From positions 3,751,501-3,815,500 of the forward strand of contig NZ_CP014143.1 of the NCBI RefSeq assembly GCF_001750105.1: a DNA stretch of 64,000 nucleotides, written 5' to 3'. Below the pieces are notes generated by a model. That model saw nothing but the letters and a program-made list of their open reading frames with translations. It was not told the DNA's origin and made no database searches. Shown here in pieces: positions 53,852 through 64,000 of the stretch; position 1 is the first letter of the stretch, and the number at the start of each line of letters is the position of its first letter. The DNA comes from Microbulbifer aggregans (GTDB taxonomy: Bacteria > Pseudomonadota > Gammaproteobacteria > Pseudomonadales > Cellvibrionaceae). The position numbers were made by a program, and so were the translations under genes.

Positions 53852-55564
53852 ATGAGCAGTATTCCTCTAAGTGGCCTTGCCAAACGGCTGGTAGCAGACC
53901 AGAAACTGGATGAATCCACAGCTGTCTCCGCCACCAAGGCGGCTCAGCGTGAAAACCAGACTTTTGCCCAACATGCGGTTGAAGCCAAACTGATCAAGAG
54001 CCGTGAGCTAGCCAGTATTGCCGCCAGCGCCTTCGGCTCCCCTCTGTTCGACCTCAGTGGTTACAATTTCGACCTGATGCCCAAGGGGCTGGTCGATGAT
54101 CGCCTGATCAGCAAGCACTTTGCCCTGCCCTTGTACAAGCGTGGCAACCGACTGTTTGTAGCCGTAGCAGACCCTACCAACCTGGCCGCACTGGATGAAC
54201 TCAACTTCAATACCGGCCTGAATACCGATGCGGTGCTGGTTGAAGCTGACAAACTTGCCAAGGCAATCGACAGCTACCTCTCCAACAGCAATGACATGGG
54301 GGCAGGCCTTGATGGAATGGATGATGAGGACCTTGATGCCCTGGATGTAGAGGGTGGCGAGCCTGATCAAGCGCAAGATGATAACCCTGGCGGCGACGAA
54401 GCCCCGGTTGTACGTTTTGTAAACAAAGTACTCCTCGATGCCATCCGTTCAGGCGCTTCGGATATCCATTTCGAACCTTACGAGAAAGCCTATCGGGTCC
54501 GCTTCCGTACTGATGGTGTGCTGCACGAAATAGCAAAGCCGCCCATTCAGCTGGCCCCGCGTATCTCCGCGCGCCTAAAGGTCATGTCCAAGATGGATAT
54601 CTCCGAGCGGCGAGTCCCTCAGGATGGCCGTATCAAGATGAAGCTGTCCAAGACCAAGGCAATCGACTTCCGGGTCAATAGCCTCCCGACCCTCTGGGGG
54701 GAAAAGATCGTACTGCGGATCCTTGACCCCTCCTCTGCCAAACTGGGCATCGACGCGCTCGGCTATGAGGAAAGTCAGAAGAAGATGTACCTGGATACCC
54801 TTGCCCAGCCACAGGGCATGATTCTTGTGACAGGCCCTACCGGCTCGGGTAAGACGGTCTCCCTCTATACCGGCCTCAATATCCTCAATACCGCCGAACG
54901 GAACATCTCCACCGCGGAGGACCCTGTGGAGATCAACCTGGAGGGGATCAACCAGGTTAACGTTAACCCCAAAGTGGGCCTTAACTTTGCAGATGCTCTA
55001 CGCTCTTTCCTTCGCCAGGATCCCGATGTGGTGATGGTAGGTGAGATCCGTGACCTGGAAACAGCCGAGATTGCCATCAAGGCAGCCCAGACGGGGCACT
55101 TAGTGCTATCAACCCTACACACCAACTCCGCTCCAGAGACACTGACCCGCCTGATGAATATGGGTGTGCCCACATTCAACATCGCAACTTCGGTAAGCCT
55201 GATCATAGCCCAGCGGTTGGCCCGTAGGCTCTGCAACGAGTGCAAAAAGCCGGTTAACCTGCCGGATGAAGTGCTGAAGGAAGAAGGGTTTGACTCAGTC
55301 ACTATTCCAAAGAACGAATGGAAGATATATCAACCCGTGGGCTGTGAGCACTGCTCTAAAGGCTACAAAGGCCGGGTGGGCGTCTATGAAGTAGTTCGCA
55401 TCACCGATGGCATCTCCAGAATTATCATGGAGGGGGGTAACTCCATACAGATTGCAGACCAAGCCCGCAAAGAGGGCTTTAATGATCTGCGCATATCAGC
55501 CCTCCGCAAGGTGGTGATGGGAATAACCAGCCTAGAAGAGGCAAACAGGGTTACCAATGATTAA
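53852..55564 (+). CDS. pilB: Type IV pilus extension ATPase PilB
   Basis: A 570-residue AAA-like GspE/PilB ATPase that powers pilus assembly at the inner membrane. The N-terminal GspE-N domain (about 1-140) is followed by a linker rich in Asp and Gly, Walker A GPTGSGKT (about 328-335), an Asp box, PDVVMVGEIRD (Walker B), His box HTNSAPETL, and a tetracysteine zinc site (CNECKKP and CEHCSKGY, about 465-510). It is first of pilBCD. Confidence 0.96.
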   Translation: MSSIPLSGLAKRLVADQKLDESTAVSATKAAQRENQTFAQHAVEAKLIKSRELASIAASAFGSPLFDLSGYNFDLMPKGLVDDRLISKHFALPLYKRGNRLFVAVADPTNLAALDELNFNTGLNTDAVLVEADKLAKAIDSYLSNSNDMGAGLDGMDDEDLDALDVEGGEPDQAQDDNPGGDEAPVVRFVNKVLLDAIRSGASDIHFEPYEKAYRVRFRTDGVLHEIAKPPIQLAPRISARLKVMSKMDISERRVPQDGRIKMKLSKTKAIDFRVNSLPTLWGEKIVLRILDPSSAKLGIDALGYEESQKKMYLDTLAQPQGMILVTGPTGSGKTVSLYTGLNILNTAERNISTAEDPVEINLEGINQVNVNPKVGLNFADALRSFLRQDPDVVMVGEIRDLETAEIAIKAAQTGHLVLSTLHTNSAPETLTRLMNMGVPTFNIATSVSLIIAQRLARRLCNECKKPVNLPDEVLKEEGFDSVTIPKNEWKIYQPVGCEHCSKGYKGRVGVYEVVRITDGISRIIMEGGNSIQIADQARKEGFNDLRISALRKVVMGITSLEEANRVTND

Positions 55565-55580
55565 ACCAGCCTGCAACGCT

Positions 55581-55608
55581 GGAGTCCGGCCTACACCGGT
55601 ATAACGAT
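55581..55608 (+). repeat. REP-like palindrome (family copy B)
   Basis: CCGGCCTACACCGG followed by TATAACGATA, between pilB and pilC. It is similar to copy C at 57816-57844 in its core and flanks. Confidence 0.5.
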
Positions 55609-55672
55609 ACAAGTTTGAAAGGCTTATTGGACGCGGTTCTTGCCGCGGCAGAATAACAACAGGAACGAAACC

Positions 55673-56884
55673 ATGGCCAATGCCACCGCAGTCGCTTATG
55701 TCTACAAGGGCGTGGACAATAAAGGCAACAAGGTCGAGGGAGAGATCAACGGCACCAACCCCGCACTGATCAAGGCACAGTTGCGTAAGCAAGGAATTAT
55801 TGCCAGCAAAGTCCAGAAAAAACCAAAGCCGCTTTTCGGCGGCAATAAGAAGATCAAGCCCGCCGATATTGCTCTTTTCACACGGCAGATGGCTACTATG
55901 ATGAAAGCCGGTGTGCCGCTAGTGCAGAGCTTCGAAATCGTAGCCGATGGTCTAGATAACGAGGGAGTGAAGGGGCTAATCTTTAAGGTTCGGGATGACG
56001 TAGCCTCCGGCACTTCTTTTGCTGAAGCATTGCGCAAGCACCCCCTGTACTTTGATGATCTGTTCTGCAATCTGGTGGCCTCCGGAGAACAATCAGGTGC
56101 CCTGGAAACCATGTTGGACCGGATCGCCACCTACAAGGAGAAAACAGAGTCACTTAAGGCCAAGATCAAGAAGGCAATGACCTATCCTATCGCGGTTATC
56201 GTGGTAGCCATTGTGGTGACCTCAATTCTCCTGATCAAAGTTGTCCCACAGTTTGCTGAGACCTTTTCCAGTTTTGGCGCCGACTTGCCTGCCTTTACTC
56301 AGTTAGTGGTAGGCATGTCGGAGTGGATGCAAGCTAACTGGTTCTTCGCCCTGGTAACGATAATCGTCCTGATTGGCGGCACTCTTGAAGCTAAAAAGCG
56401 CAATAAAAATGTTGCCCATCTTTTTGATCGGCTGATCCTAAAAACGCCGATTTTTGGGGCCATCACATACAACGCAATTACTGCTCGCTTCGCCCGCACC
56501 CTATCAACGACATTCGCCGCAGGTGTTCCTTTGATTGACGCGCTAAAATCCGTAGCAGGTGCCACAGGAAATAGTGTTTACGAAGAGGCCACACTCAAAA
56601 TTAGAGATGCGGTGGCAACCGGTATTCCCCTAAATGTAGCAGTGAGAAGCTCCGGCCTTTATCCCTCCATGCTGATTCAAATGGCTGCTATTGGTGAGGA
56701 ATCCGGTGCGCTAGACGACATGCTTTCTAAAGCTGCGGATTTCTACGAAGAAGCCGTAGACAATATGGTCGATAACCTCACCACACTTCTTGAACCGATG
56801 ATCATGGCGGTTCTTGGTATCCTTGTCGGTGGCTTGATGATTGCCATGTACCTGCCGATCTTCCAGCTGGGCCAGGTGGTGTAA
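55673..56884 (+). CDS. pilC: Type IV pilus inner-membrane platform protein PilC
   Basis: A 403-residue GspF/PilC-family protein with two cytoplasmic helical domains (each with the TRQMATMMKAGVPL or ARTLSTTFAAGVPL motif, about 70 and 273) and three membrane helices (about 170-190, 215-240 and the C-terminal 370-395). It couples the PilB motor to pilin polymerisation. ATG 55673 has AGGA about 8 bases before it; a TTG 11 codons earlier is unlikely. Directly followed by pilD. Confidence 0.95.
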   Translation: MANATAVAYVYKGVDNKGNKVEGEINGTNPALIKAQLRKQGIIASKVQKKPKPLFGGNKKIKPADIALFTRQMATMMKAGVPLVQSFEIVADGLDNEGVKGLIFKVRDDVASGTSFAEALRKHPLYFDDLFCNLVASGEQSGALETMLDRIATYKEKTESLKAKIKKAMTYPIAVIVVAIVVTSILLIKVVPQFAETFSSFGADLPAFTQLVVGMSEWMQANWFFALVTIIVLIGGTLEAKKRNKNVAHLFDRLILKTPIFGAITYNAITARFARTLSTTFAAGVPLIDALKSVAGATGNSVYEEATLKIRDAVATGIPLNVAVRSSGLYPSMLIQMAAIGEESGALDDMLSKAADFYEEAVDNMVDNLTTLLEPMIMAVLGILVGGLMIAMYLPIFQLGQVV

Positions 56885-56897
56885 AAAGAAATCCACA

Positions 56898-57782
56898 ATG
56901 CTCGATATCTTGATCTCCTATCAGGCGCTGCTCTTGGGCAGCGCTTTTATTTTGGGCCTGCTGATCGGCAGCTTCCTCAATGTAGTCATCTACCGCCTGC
57001 CGATCATGATGGAGCGGGAATACAAGCGGGATTTCTATAGTTACTTTAATCAGAAGCCTGATCCGACCGAAAAAAAGGCTCTCGAAGAAACCTTCAACCT
57101 GATCCTCCCCCACTCCCACTGCCCCAACTGTGATGCCGAGATCAAACCCTGGCATAACATCCCGCTAGTGAGTTACCTGCTTCTTGGAGGTAAGTGCGGT
57201 TTCTGCGGAACCAAGATTTCCAAGCGCTATCCGCTGGTGGAGCTGGTGACCGGTCTGCTGACTGCAGTTGTGGTTTGGCAACTAGGTTTTACCTGGCAGG
57301 CGCTGGCAGGCTGTGTGTTTACCTGGGCCTTGGTTGCGCTGACCGGGATCGACTTCGACAAGCAGTTGCTACCGGACCAGATCACCCTACCCCTTCTTTG
57401 GACGGGCTTGGTGATCAATATCTGGGGCGCGTTTGTGCCGTTACAGGATGCGGTGATTGGTGCAGTGGCCGGGTATTTGTCGCTTTGGGCGGTTTATCAC
57501 ATCTTCAAGTTAGTGACCGGCAAAGAGGGCATGGGAGCCGGGGACTTCAAGATTCTGGCAGCCATTGGGGCCTGGTTTGGCTGGCAGATGCTGCCGCTGG
57601 TGATTCTGCTCTCTGCTGCGGTGGGTGCGGTAGCCGGGCTGACCTGGAGTGTGATCGCAGGGCGGGACAAGAACCTACCAATCGCGTTTGGGCCCTACCT
57701 CGCCGGCGCCGGCTGGATTGCCATGCTCTGGGGTGAGAAGATTGTGGGGTGGTATCTGGCCTATTCAGGCCTTGGGTCGTAG
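56898..57782 (+). CDS. pilD: Prepilin peptidase / N-methyltransferase PilD
   Basis: A 294-residue aspartic protease in the inner membrane that removes pilin leaders and methylates the new N terminus. It has a zinc-binding CPNCDAEI and CGFCGTKI set (about 73-120) typical of full-length PilD, the catalytic Asp in GIDFDKQLLPD and the GxGD motif in GMGAGDFKILAA. ATG 56898 lies 13 bases after pilC. It should process the two pilins nearby and type II secretion pseudopilins. Confidence 0.95.
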   Translation: MLDILISYQALLLGSAFILGLLIGSFLNVVIYRLPIMMEREYKRDFYSYFNQKPDPTEKKALEETFNLILPHSHCPNCDAEIKPWHNIPLVSYLLLGGKCGFCGTKISKRYPLVELVTGLLTAVVVWQLGFTWQALAGCVFTWALVALTGIDFDKQLLPDQITLPLLWTGLVINIWGAFVPLQDAVIGAVAGYLSLWAVYHIFKLVTGKEGMGAGDFKILAAIGAWFGWQMLPLVILLSAAVGAVAGLTWSVIAGRDKNLPIAFGPYLAGAGWIAMLWGEKIVGWYLAYSGLGS

Positions 57783-57815
57783 GCCGGAACCAGAAGTCGG
57801 GTTCGGTAGTTTCTC

Positions 57816-57844
57816 GATTCCGGCCTGCGCCGGGATGACGATAG
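57816..57844 (+). repeat. REP-like palindrome (family copy C)
   Basis: GATTCCGGCCTGCGCCGG then GATGACGATAG, in the pilD-coaE gap. This copy has the cleanest form of the shared pattern. Confidence 0.55.
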
Positions 57845-57868
57845 TTAGCAGTAGCTAGGGACGATATG

Positions 57869-58477
57869 ATGGCTCGCTATATTGTCGGTCTGACTGGTGG
57901 TATCGGCAGCGGCAAGTCCGCAGCGGCAGACGCCTTTCGGGAGCATGGTATCAAGGTTGTTGATGCCGACTGGGCTGCGCGAGTGGTTGTGCAGCCCGGG
58001 CGCACGGTGCTGGAACAGATTGCCGGGCATTTTGGAGCCGGGGTGTTGCTTGAAAGTGGCGAGCTGGACCGGGCCCGACTGCGACAGCTTGTATTTGAGA
58101 ATGAGGCGGAACGCCGTTGGCTGGAGGGGCTTCTGCACCCTCTGATCCGCGAGGAAATTGTTCAGGCCCTGCAGTCCGCCTCCAGCCCCTACGCGATTCT
58201 GGAGTCACCACTGCTAATCGAGTCCGGGCAAGATACACTGGTACAGCGAGTCTGCGTGGTGGACGTGCCAGAGGAGATGCAGATCGCCCGGGCCAGTGCC
58301 CGCGACCGCAACGATCCCGAGCAGATACGCAAGATTATGGCCGCCCAGCTGCCGCGTTTGGAGCGACTTAAGCGCGCCGACGATGTGCTGGACAACTCCG
58401 GCGACCTGGCCAGCCTGCAAGCCCAGGTCCACACGCTGCACGAACACTATCTGCAGCTGGCTAATGAACACGATTGA
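57869..58477 (+). CDS. coaE: Dephospho-CoA kinase
   Basis: A P-loop kinase of about 202 residues that phosphorylates dephospho-CoA, the last step of CoA synthesis. Motifs are [18 protein letters not shown] (Walker A, about 6-23), [10 protein letters not shown] with the substrate-contact Asp, and HPLIREEI. Two ATG codons are adjacent (57866 and 57869); AGGGA favours either. It follows pilD, the usual gammaproteobacterial order pilBCD-coaE-yacG. Confidence 0.95.
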   Translation: MARYIVGLTGGIGSGKSAAADAFREHGIKVVDADWAARVVVQPGRTVLEQIAGHFGAGVLLESGELDRARLRQLVFENEAERRWLEGLLHPLIREEIVQALQSASSPYAILESPLLIESGQDTLVQRVCVVDVPEEMQIARASARDRNDPEQIRKIMAAQLPRLERLKRADDVLDNSGDLASLQAQVHTLHEHYLQLANEHD

Positions 58478-58483
58478 AGAGTT

Positions 58484-58708
58484 ATGAGTAGTAAAAAAGC
58501 CGCATCCGACAAACCCTCAGTGCCCTGCCCTACCTGTAAGAAGCCGGTCGAGTGGGGTGCGGACTCCCCCTTTCGCCCTTTCTGCAGCGAGCGCTGCAAG
58601 CTGATTGACCTGGGGGAATGGGCCAGTGAGGGGCATAAGATTCCCGGCCAGCCAGTTTATGACGATGTGCTGAGTGAGGACCTGGATCCCGATAAGACCC
58701 GGCACTGA
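58484..58708 (+). CDS. yacG: DNA gyrase inhibitor YacG
   Basis: A 74-residue zinc protein that binds GyrB and inhibits gyrase. The four zinc Cys are in [10 protein letters not shown] and CSERCKL (about 17-49), then [14 protein letters not shown], the conserved signature. It starts 6 bases after coaE and is co-transcribed. The next gene, mutT, is convergent. Confidence 0.94.
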   Translation: MSSKKAASDKPSVPCPTCKKPVEWGADSPFRPFCSERCKLIDLGEWASEGHKIPGQPVYDDVLSEDLDPDKTRH

Positions 58709-58778
58709 GGCCGACCGGACAGCTCCAAATCCTTCCCCCTGATCTCCTACCAGTGCCAACTCCTGGCTCAGTGGTTTC

Positions 58779-58832
58779 TGGATGCCGGCGTGAACTGCGC
58801 TGCTCTTACGCGTCGCCGGCATGATGACGGTA
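58779..58832 (+). repeat. REP-like palindrome (family copy D, long loop)
   Basis: GGATGCCGGCG faces CGTCGCCGGCAT with an internal 20-base spacer, ending in GATGACGGTA. It lies in the yacG-mutT convergent gap. Confidence 0.45.
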
Positions 58833-58877
58833 GGTACAGCCCTCCTCTCCCGGCTCAAGAGATCTGGCTACCGCGAC

Positions 58878-59282
58878 CTACCCCGCAACCTCACTCTTGT
58901 GAATCGCCTCGATAATCGCCTGATTGGCATCCGGAAACTGATAACTATCCAGCTCTTCCCTGCCAACCCAACGTGTCTCCTGCCCTTCCAGTCCGCTTGG
59001 CTCACCGCTGAACGATGTCACCCACCAGGTATCTAAAAACACCGTCTTTTCAGGGTACTCGTGGCGGATTTCGGTTAGCGGCTGGACCGCTTGTACTTCG
59101 ATGGCAATCTCCTCGCGCAGCTCCCGTGTCAGTGCGTCCTGCACACTCTCTCCCGCTTCTACCTTGCCTCCGGGAAACTCCCAGCGGCCGCCCATATGCA
59201 GGTGGTCGGGACGACGGGCGATCAGAATGCGGCCGTCTTGGCCGAGGATTACGCCAACGGCGACGTGGATAACTTTGCTCAC
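58878..59282 (-). CDS. mutT: 8-oxo-dGTP diphosphatase
   Basis: A 134-residue Nudix hydrolase that removes 8-oxo-dGTP from the nucleotide pool. The Nudix box GX5EX7REUXEEXGU is met by GGKVEAGESV through RELREEI (about 38-60). MGGRWEFPGGK and the C-terminal short tail match MutT. Some larger MutT proteins in this clade carry a thiamine-phosphate synthase-like domain; this one does not. It is downstream of argJ and a tiny membrane protein. Confidence 0.93.
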   Translation of the reverse strand: MSKVIHVAVGVILGQDGRILIARRPDHLHMGGRWEFPGGKVEAGESVQDALTRELREEIAIEVQAVQPLTEIRHEYPEKTVFLDTWWVTSFSGEPSGLEGQETRWVGREELDSYQFPDANQAIIEAIHKSEVAG

Positions 59283-59472
59283 GAAGACCTCTATGCCTCT
59301 ATCAAGATGCCACCGTTATACGGGGCCGTCGTTGATTTCTCAAGGCGGGCAAATCCATCTTTAAGATGCTCAACTGGCAGATTCGAGACAGAGGAAGGCG
59401 TTACGAGGGCAGGACCTGCAATTTGCCCCAAAATCGCCCCGGGCCAAACCACAAGAAAGCGATTACAGTCCT

Positions 59473-59604
59473 CTAGGGCTCCTGAGTTGCGGGCGCTTCC
59501 GGCACTTCTCGCTGCTCGTCACCGGTCTTGACCGTGTCGACCATAAAGCGACCGAACATCAGGATGGCGAGCACGATCAGGATCGCCCAGACAAGTTTCA
59601 TCAC
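59473..59604 (-). CDS. Small single-pass membrane protein
   Basis: About 42 residues. A start with Lys-Leu-Val is followed by one hydrophobic helix (about 4-18), then MVDTVKTGDEQ and an acidic/Pro-Ala tail. AGGAG lies about 8 bases before GTG 59604 and 11 before ATG 59601, so either may be the start. The family and role are unknown. It lies between argJ and mutT in the same direction. It might be a regulator of an envelope complex, but there is no evidence. Confidence 0.5.
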   Translation of the reverse strand: MMKLVWAILIVLAILMFGRFMVDTVKTGDEQREVPEAPATQEP

Positions 59605-59705
59605 CAGCTTGGCTCCTAATTTGAGGTTGGAGACTTCACTGATAGGTATAGCATTGCATGGTGTGGACCCGTCACTATCAGCGGCAGGGCCCACGCCTGC
59701 AGCTG

Positions 59706-60905
59706 TCAGGTACGGTACTCGGCGTTGATGGTCACGTAGTCGTGGGAGAAGTCGCAGGTCCAGATATGCTCCTGGCATTCGCCGCGCCCCAGATCCACCG
59801 TGATTGTAAATTCAGGCTTGGAAAACACGCTCTCGCCCTGCTCCTCGGTGTAGCTCCCGGCGCGCCCACCGTCCTGCACGACCTGTACGTCATCCAGAAA
59901 AATGTTCACTTTGCCCGCGTCCAGTCCGTCGATACCGGCATTGCCGACAGCCATCACCAGACGCCCCCAGTTGGGGTCTGAGGCATAGAGTGCCGTTTTG
60001 ACCAGGGGAGACTCACCCACTTCGAATGCCACTCGCAAGGCCTCTTGGATGCTCGCAGCGCCGGTCACCTGCACAGTGACGAACTTGGTTGCCCCCTCCC
60101 CGTCTTTGACGATTGCCTGGGCCAACTCGATATGAACATCGATGATCGCCTGTTTAAGGCGCGCGAAGTCCTCACTCTGGCCATCGACAGCCTGGCCTGT
60201 AGCGCCGCTGGCGATCAGGACACAGGCATCATTGGTGGAAGTGTCACCGTCGATACTGATGCGATTGAATGACGCCGCCACAGCCTCCTGCACCAGCGTA
60301 TCGAGTAACGGCTGGGCAATTGCAGCATCCGTGGCGACGTAAGCGAGCATTGTGGCCATGTTGGGCTGGATCATCCCGGCCCCCTTGGCGATGCCGGCAA
60401 TACGAATCTGCTCACCGGCCACTTCGATCGTGCGACTGGCAGTCTTGGGCTTGGTATCGGTGGTCATGATCGCCCTGGCCGCCGCATCCCAGCCATCGGC
60501 ACGCAGCTGCTCGGCTGCCTGCGGTATACCGTCCAGAATGCGCTGTAGCGGCAGGTGCTCGCCGATAACACCCGTGCTGAACGGCAGCACCTGACTGGGC
60601 TGAATATTCAGCGCCGTGGCGACCGCTTCACAGCAGGCACGCGCATCGGCGATTCCCCGCTCGCCGGTGGCTGCGTTGGCATTGCCGGCATTCACCAGTA
60701 ATGCCCTAACTGTACCGCTCTTGATGTGCTCTTTCGCCACCGTTACCGGTGCCGCGCAGAACGCATTTTGGGTAAAGGTCGCAGAAACACGGGCCCCTTC
60801 ATCGAGCGCAACGAGCAGCAGATCATCCCGCTCCCAGTTCTTGATCTTCGCCGGCACGCTGGCCAGACGGATTCCCGGAATTTGCGGCAGAGAATGTTCA
60901 GACAT
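59706..60905 (-). CDS. argJ: Bifunctional ornithine acetyltransferase / N-acetylglutamate synthase
   Basis: A 399-residue ArgJ of the cyclic arginine pathway, which moves acetyl from acetylornithine to glutamate. It self-cleaves before Thr in NMATML (about residue 187), where Thr becomes the nucleophile. GKAGMI-like KGAGMIQPN precedes it. Other blocks are ISIDGDTSTND and the C-terminal DFSHDYVTINAEYRT. ATG 60905 is listed; an in-frame TTG at 60920 has a much better ribosome site (GGGGAGG, spacing about 4), so the real start may be there. Confidence 0.94.
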   Translation of the reverse strand: MSEHSLPQIPGIRLASVPAKIKNWERDDLLLVALDEGARVSATFTQNAFCAAPVTVAKEHIKSGTVRALLVNAGNANAATGERGIADARACCEAVATALNIQPSQVLPFSTGVIGEHLPLQRILDGIPQAAEQLRADGWDAAARAIMTTDTKPKTASRTIEVAGEQIRIAGIAKGAGMIQPNMATMLAYVATDAAIAQPLLDTLVQEAVAASFNRISIDGDTSTNDACVLIASGATGQAVDGQSEDFARLKQAIIDVHIELAQAIVKDGEGATKFVTVQVTGAASIQEALRVAFEVGESPLVKTALYASDPNWGRLVMAVGNAGIDGLDAGKVNIFLDDVQVVQDGGRAGSYTEEQGESVFSKPEFTITVDLGRGECQEHIWTCDFSHDYVTINAEYRT

Positions 60906-61066
60906 GACTGTTAGGGCCAACGGGCCTCCCCGGCTGAGCCACTATGGATGAAAGCGGCAAGACTAGAAAGATGACATTATCGAAGCCGGTAAAGCACGAA
61001 ACAAGCAGAAATCAACGATTCCTGCGGTTTCGAAAATCCAAACAGCAGATAATTTTTACCTGCCAC

Positions 61067-61095
61067 AAAAAAATGCCCCGCATAAAGCGGGGCAT
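61067..61095 (-). terminator. Terminator after secA
   Basis: Stem ATGCCCCGC/GCGGGGCAT with loop ATAAA, preceded on the + strand by A7. On the minus strand this is a hairpin plus U7, 40 bases after the secA stop codon. Confidence 0.9.
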
Positions 61096-61135
61096 CGGAG
61101 ATTTGCGCCCATCAATGATGGGCTCAAACGGAGTC

Positions 61136-63883
<2,748 letters not shown>

Positions 63884-64000
63884 TATCTAGAAACCACTCA
63901 ATCCAAATTGCAGGTCCGGCCCTCTTCCGGGGCCGGCGTCTCACGGCAACGAGGCCGGAGACCGACAAGGGGTGCAAGTAAACAGGAAGGCGCCAAGACT

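Overview
The window is from a chromosome of a marine gammaproteobacterium, most like Microbulbifer and its relatives (Cellvibrionales). This is inferred from protein families and gene order (purL-mltF; sdhCDAB-sucAB-lpd-sucCD divergent from gltA; pilA/pilBCD-coaE-yacG; mutT/argJ/secA), from two NhaC Na+/H+ antiporters, and from high G+C. It looks like mostly core chromosome. No CRISPR array, tRNA, rRNA, prophage or intact insertion sequence was recognised.

Layout. 1-13.1 kb is a mixed set of housekeeping and transport genes: the 3' part of a FadI-type thiolase and a two-domain FabG4-type reductase, a PP2A-like phosphatase, a secreted orphan, an SLC13 anion transporter, a fused LprI-MliC lysozyme-inhibitor-like protein, NhaC, an orphan two-helix SLATT protein, a rhombosortase, an aldo/keto reductase, the archease-RtcB RNA ligation/repair pair, and TfoX-N and DUF1801 proteins. 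13.3-23.1 kb holds a Tat-exported beta carbonic anhydrase, purL, a structured leader, mltF, a disulfide reductase-like flavoprotein with its TVP38/TMEM64 partner, and a VOC protein.

23.2-36.3 kb is the TCA block. sdhCDAB, sucA, sucB, lpd, sucC and sucD lie on the minus strand, with terminators or hairpins between modules, and gltA is divergent. 36.3-43.4 kb has a gene-poor gap with several palindromes, then ChaB, DUF3820, two tandem glycine-zipper lipoproteins, an S46 dipeptidyl peptidase of DPP7 type, a small Cys-rich protein, a HI0933 flavoprotein and dcd. A large compound inverted repeat separates the last two. 43.6-50.8 kb has a second NhaC and the SOS mutasome imuA-imuB-dnaE2 behind two LexA boxes. 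50.9-57.8 kb is the type IV pilus locus: two paralogous pilins flanking a TfpX/TfpZ accessory gene, in visibly AT-richer DNA, divergent from pilB-pilC-pilD. 57.8-64 kb has coaE, yacG, mutT, a tiny membrane protein, argJ and secA.

Items most worth a second look are the three-stem leader upstream of mltF (18543-18599), the compound palindrome at 42662-42765, a small dispersed REP-like family, the orphan SLATT protein, and the atypical pilin segment. All functional calls come from reading the sequence; no database search was run.
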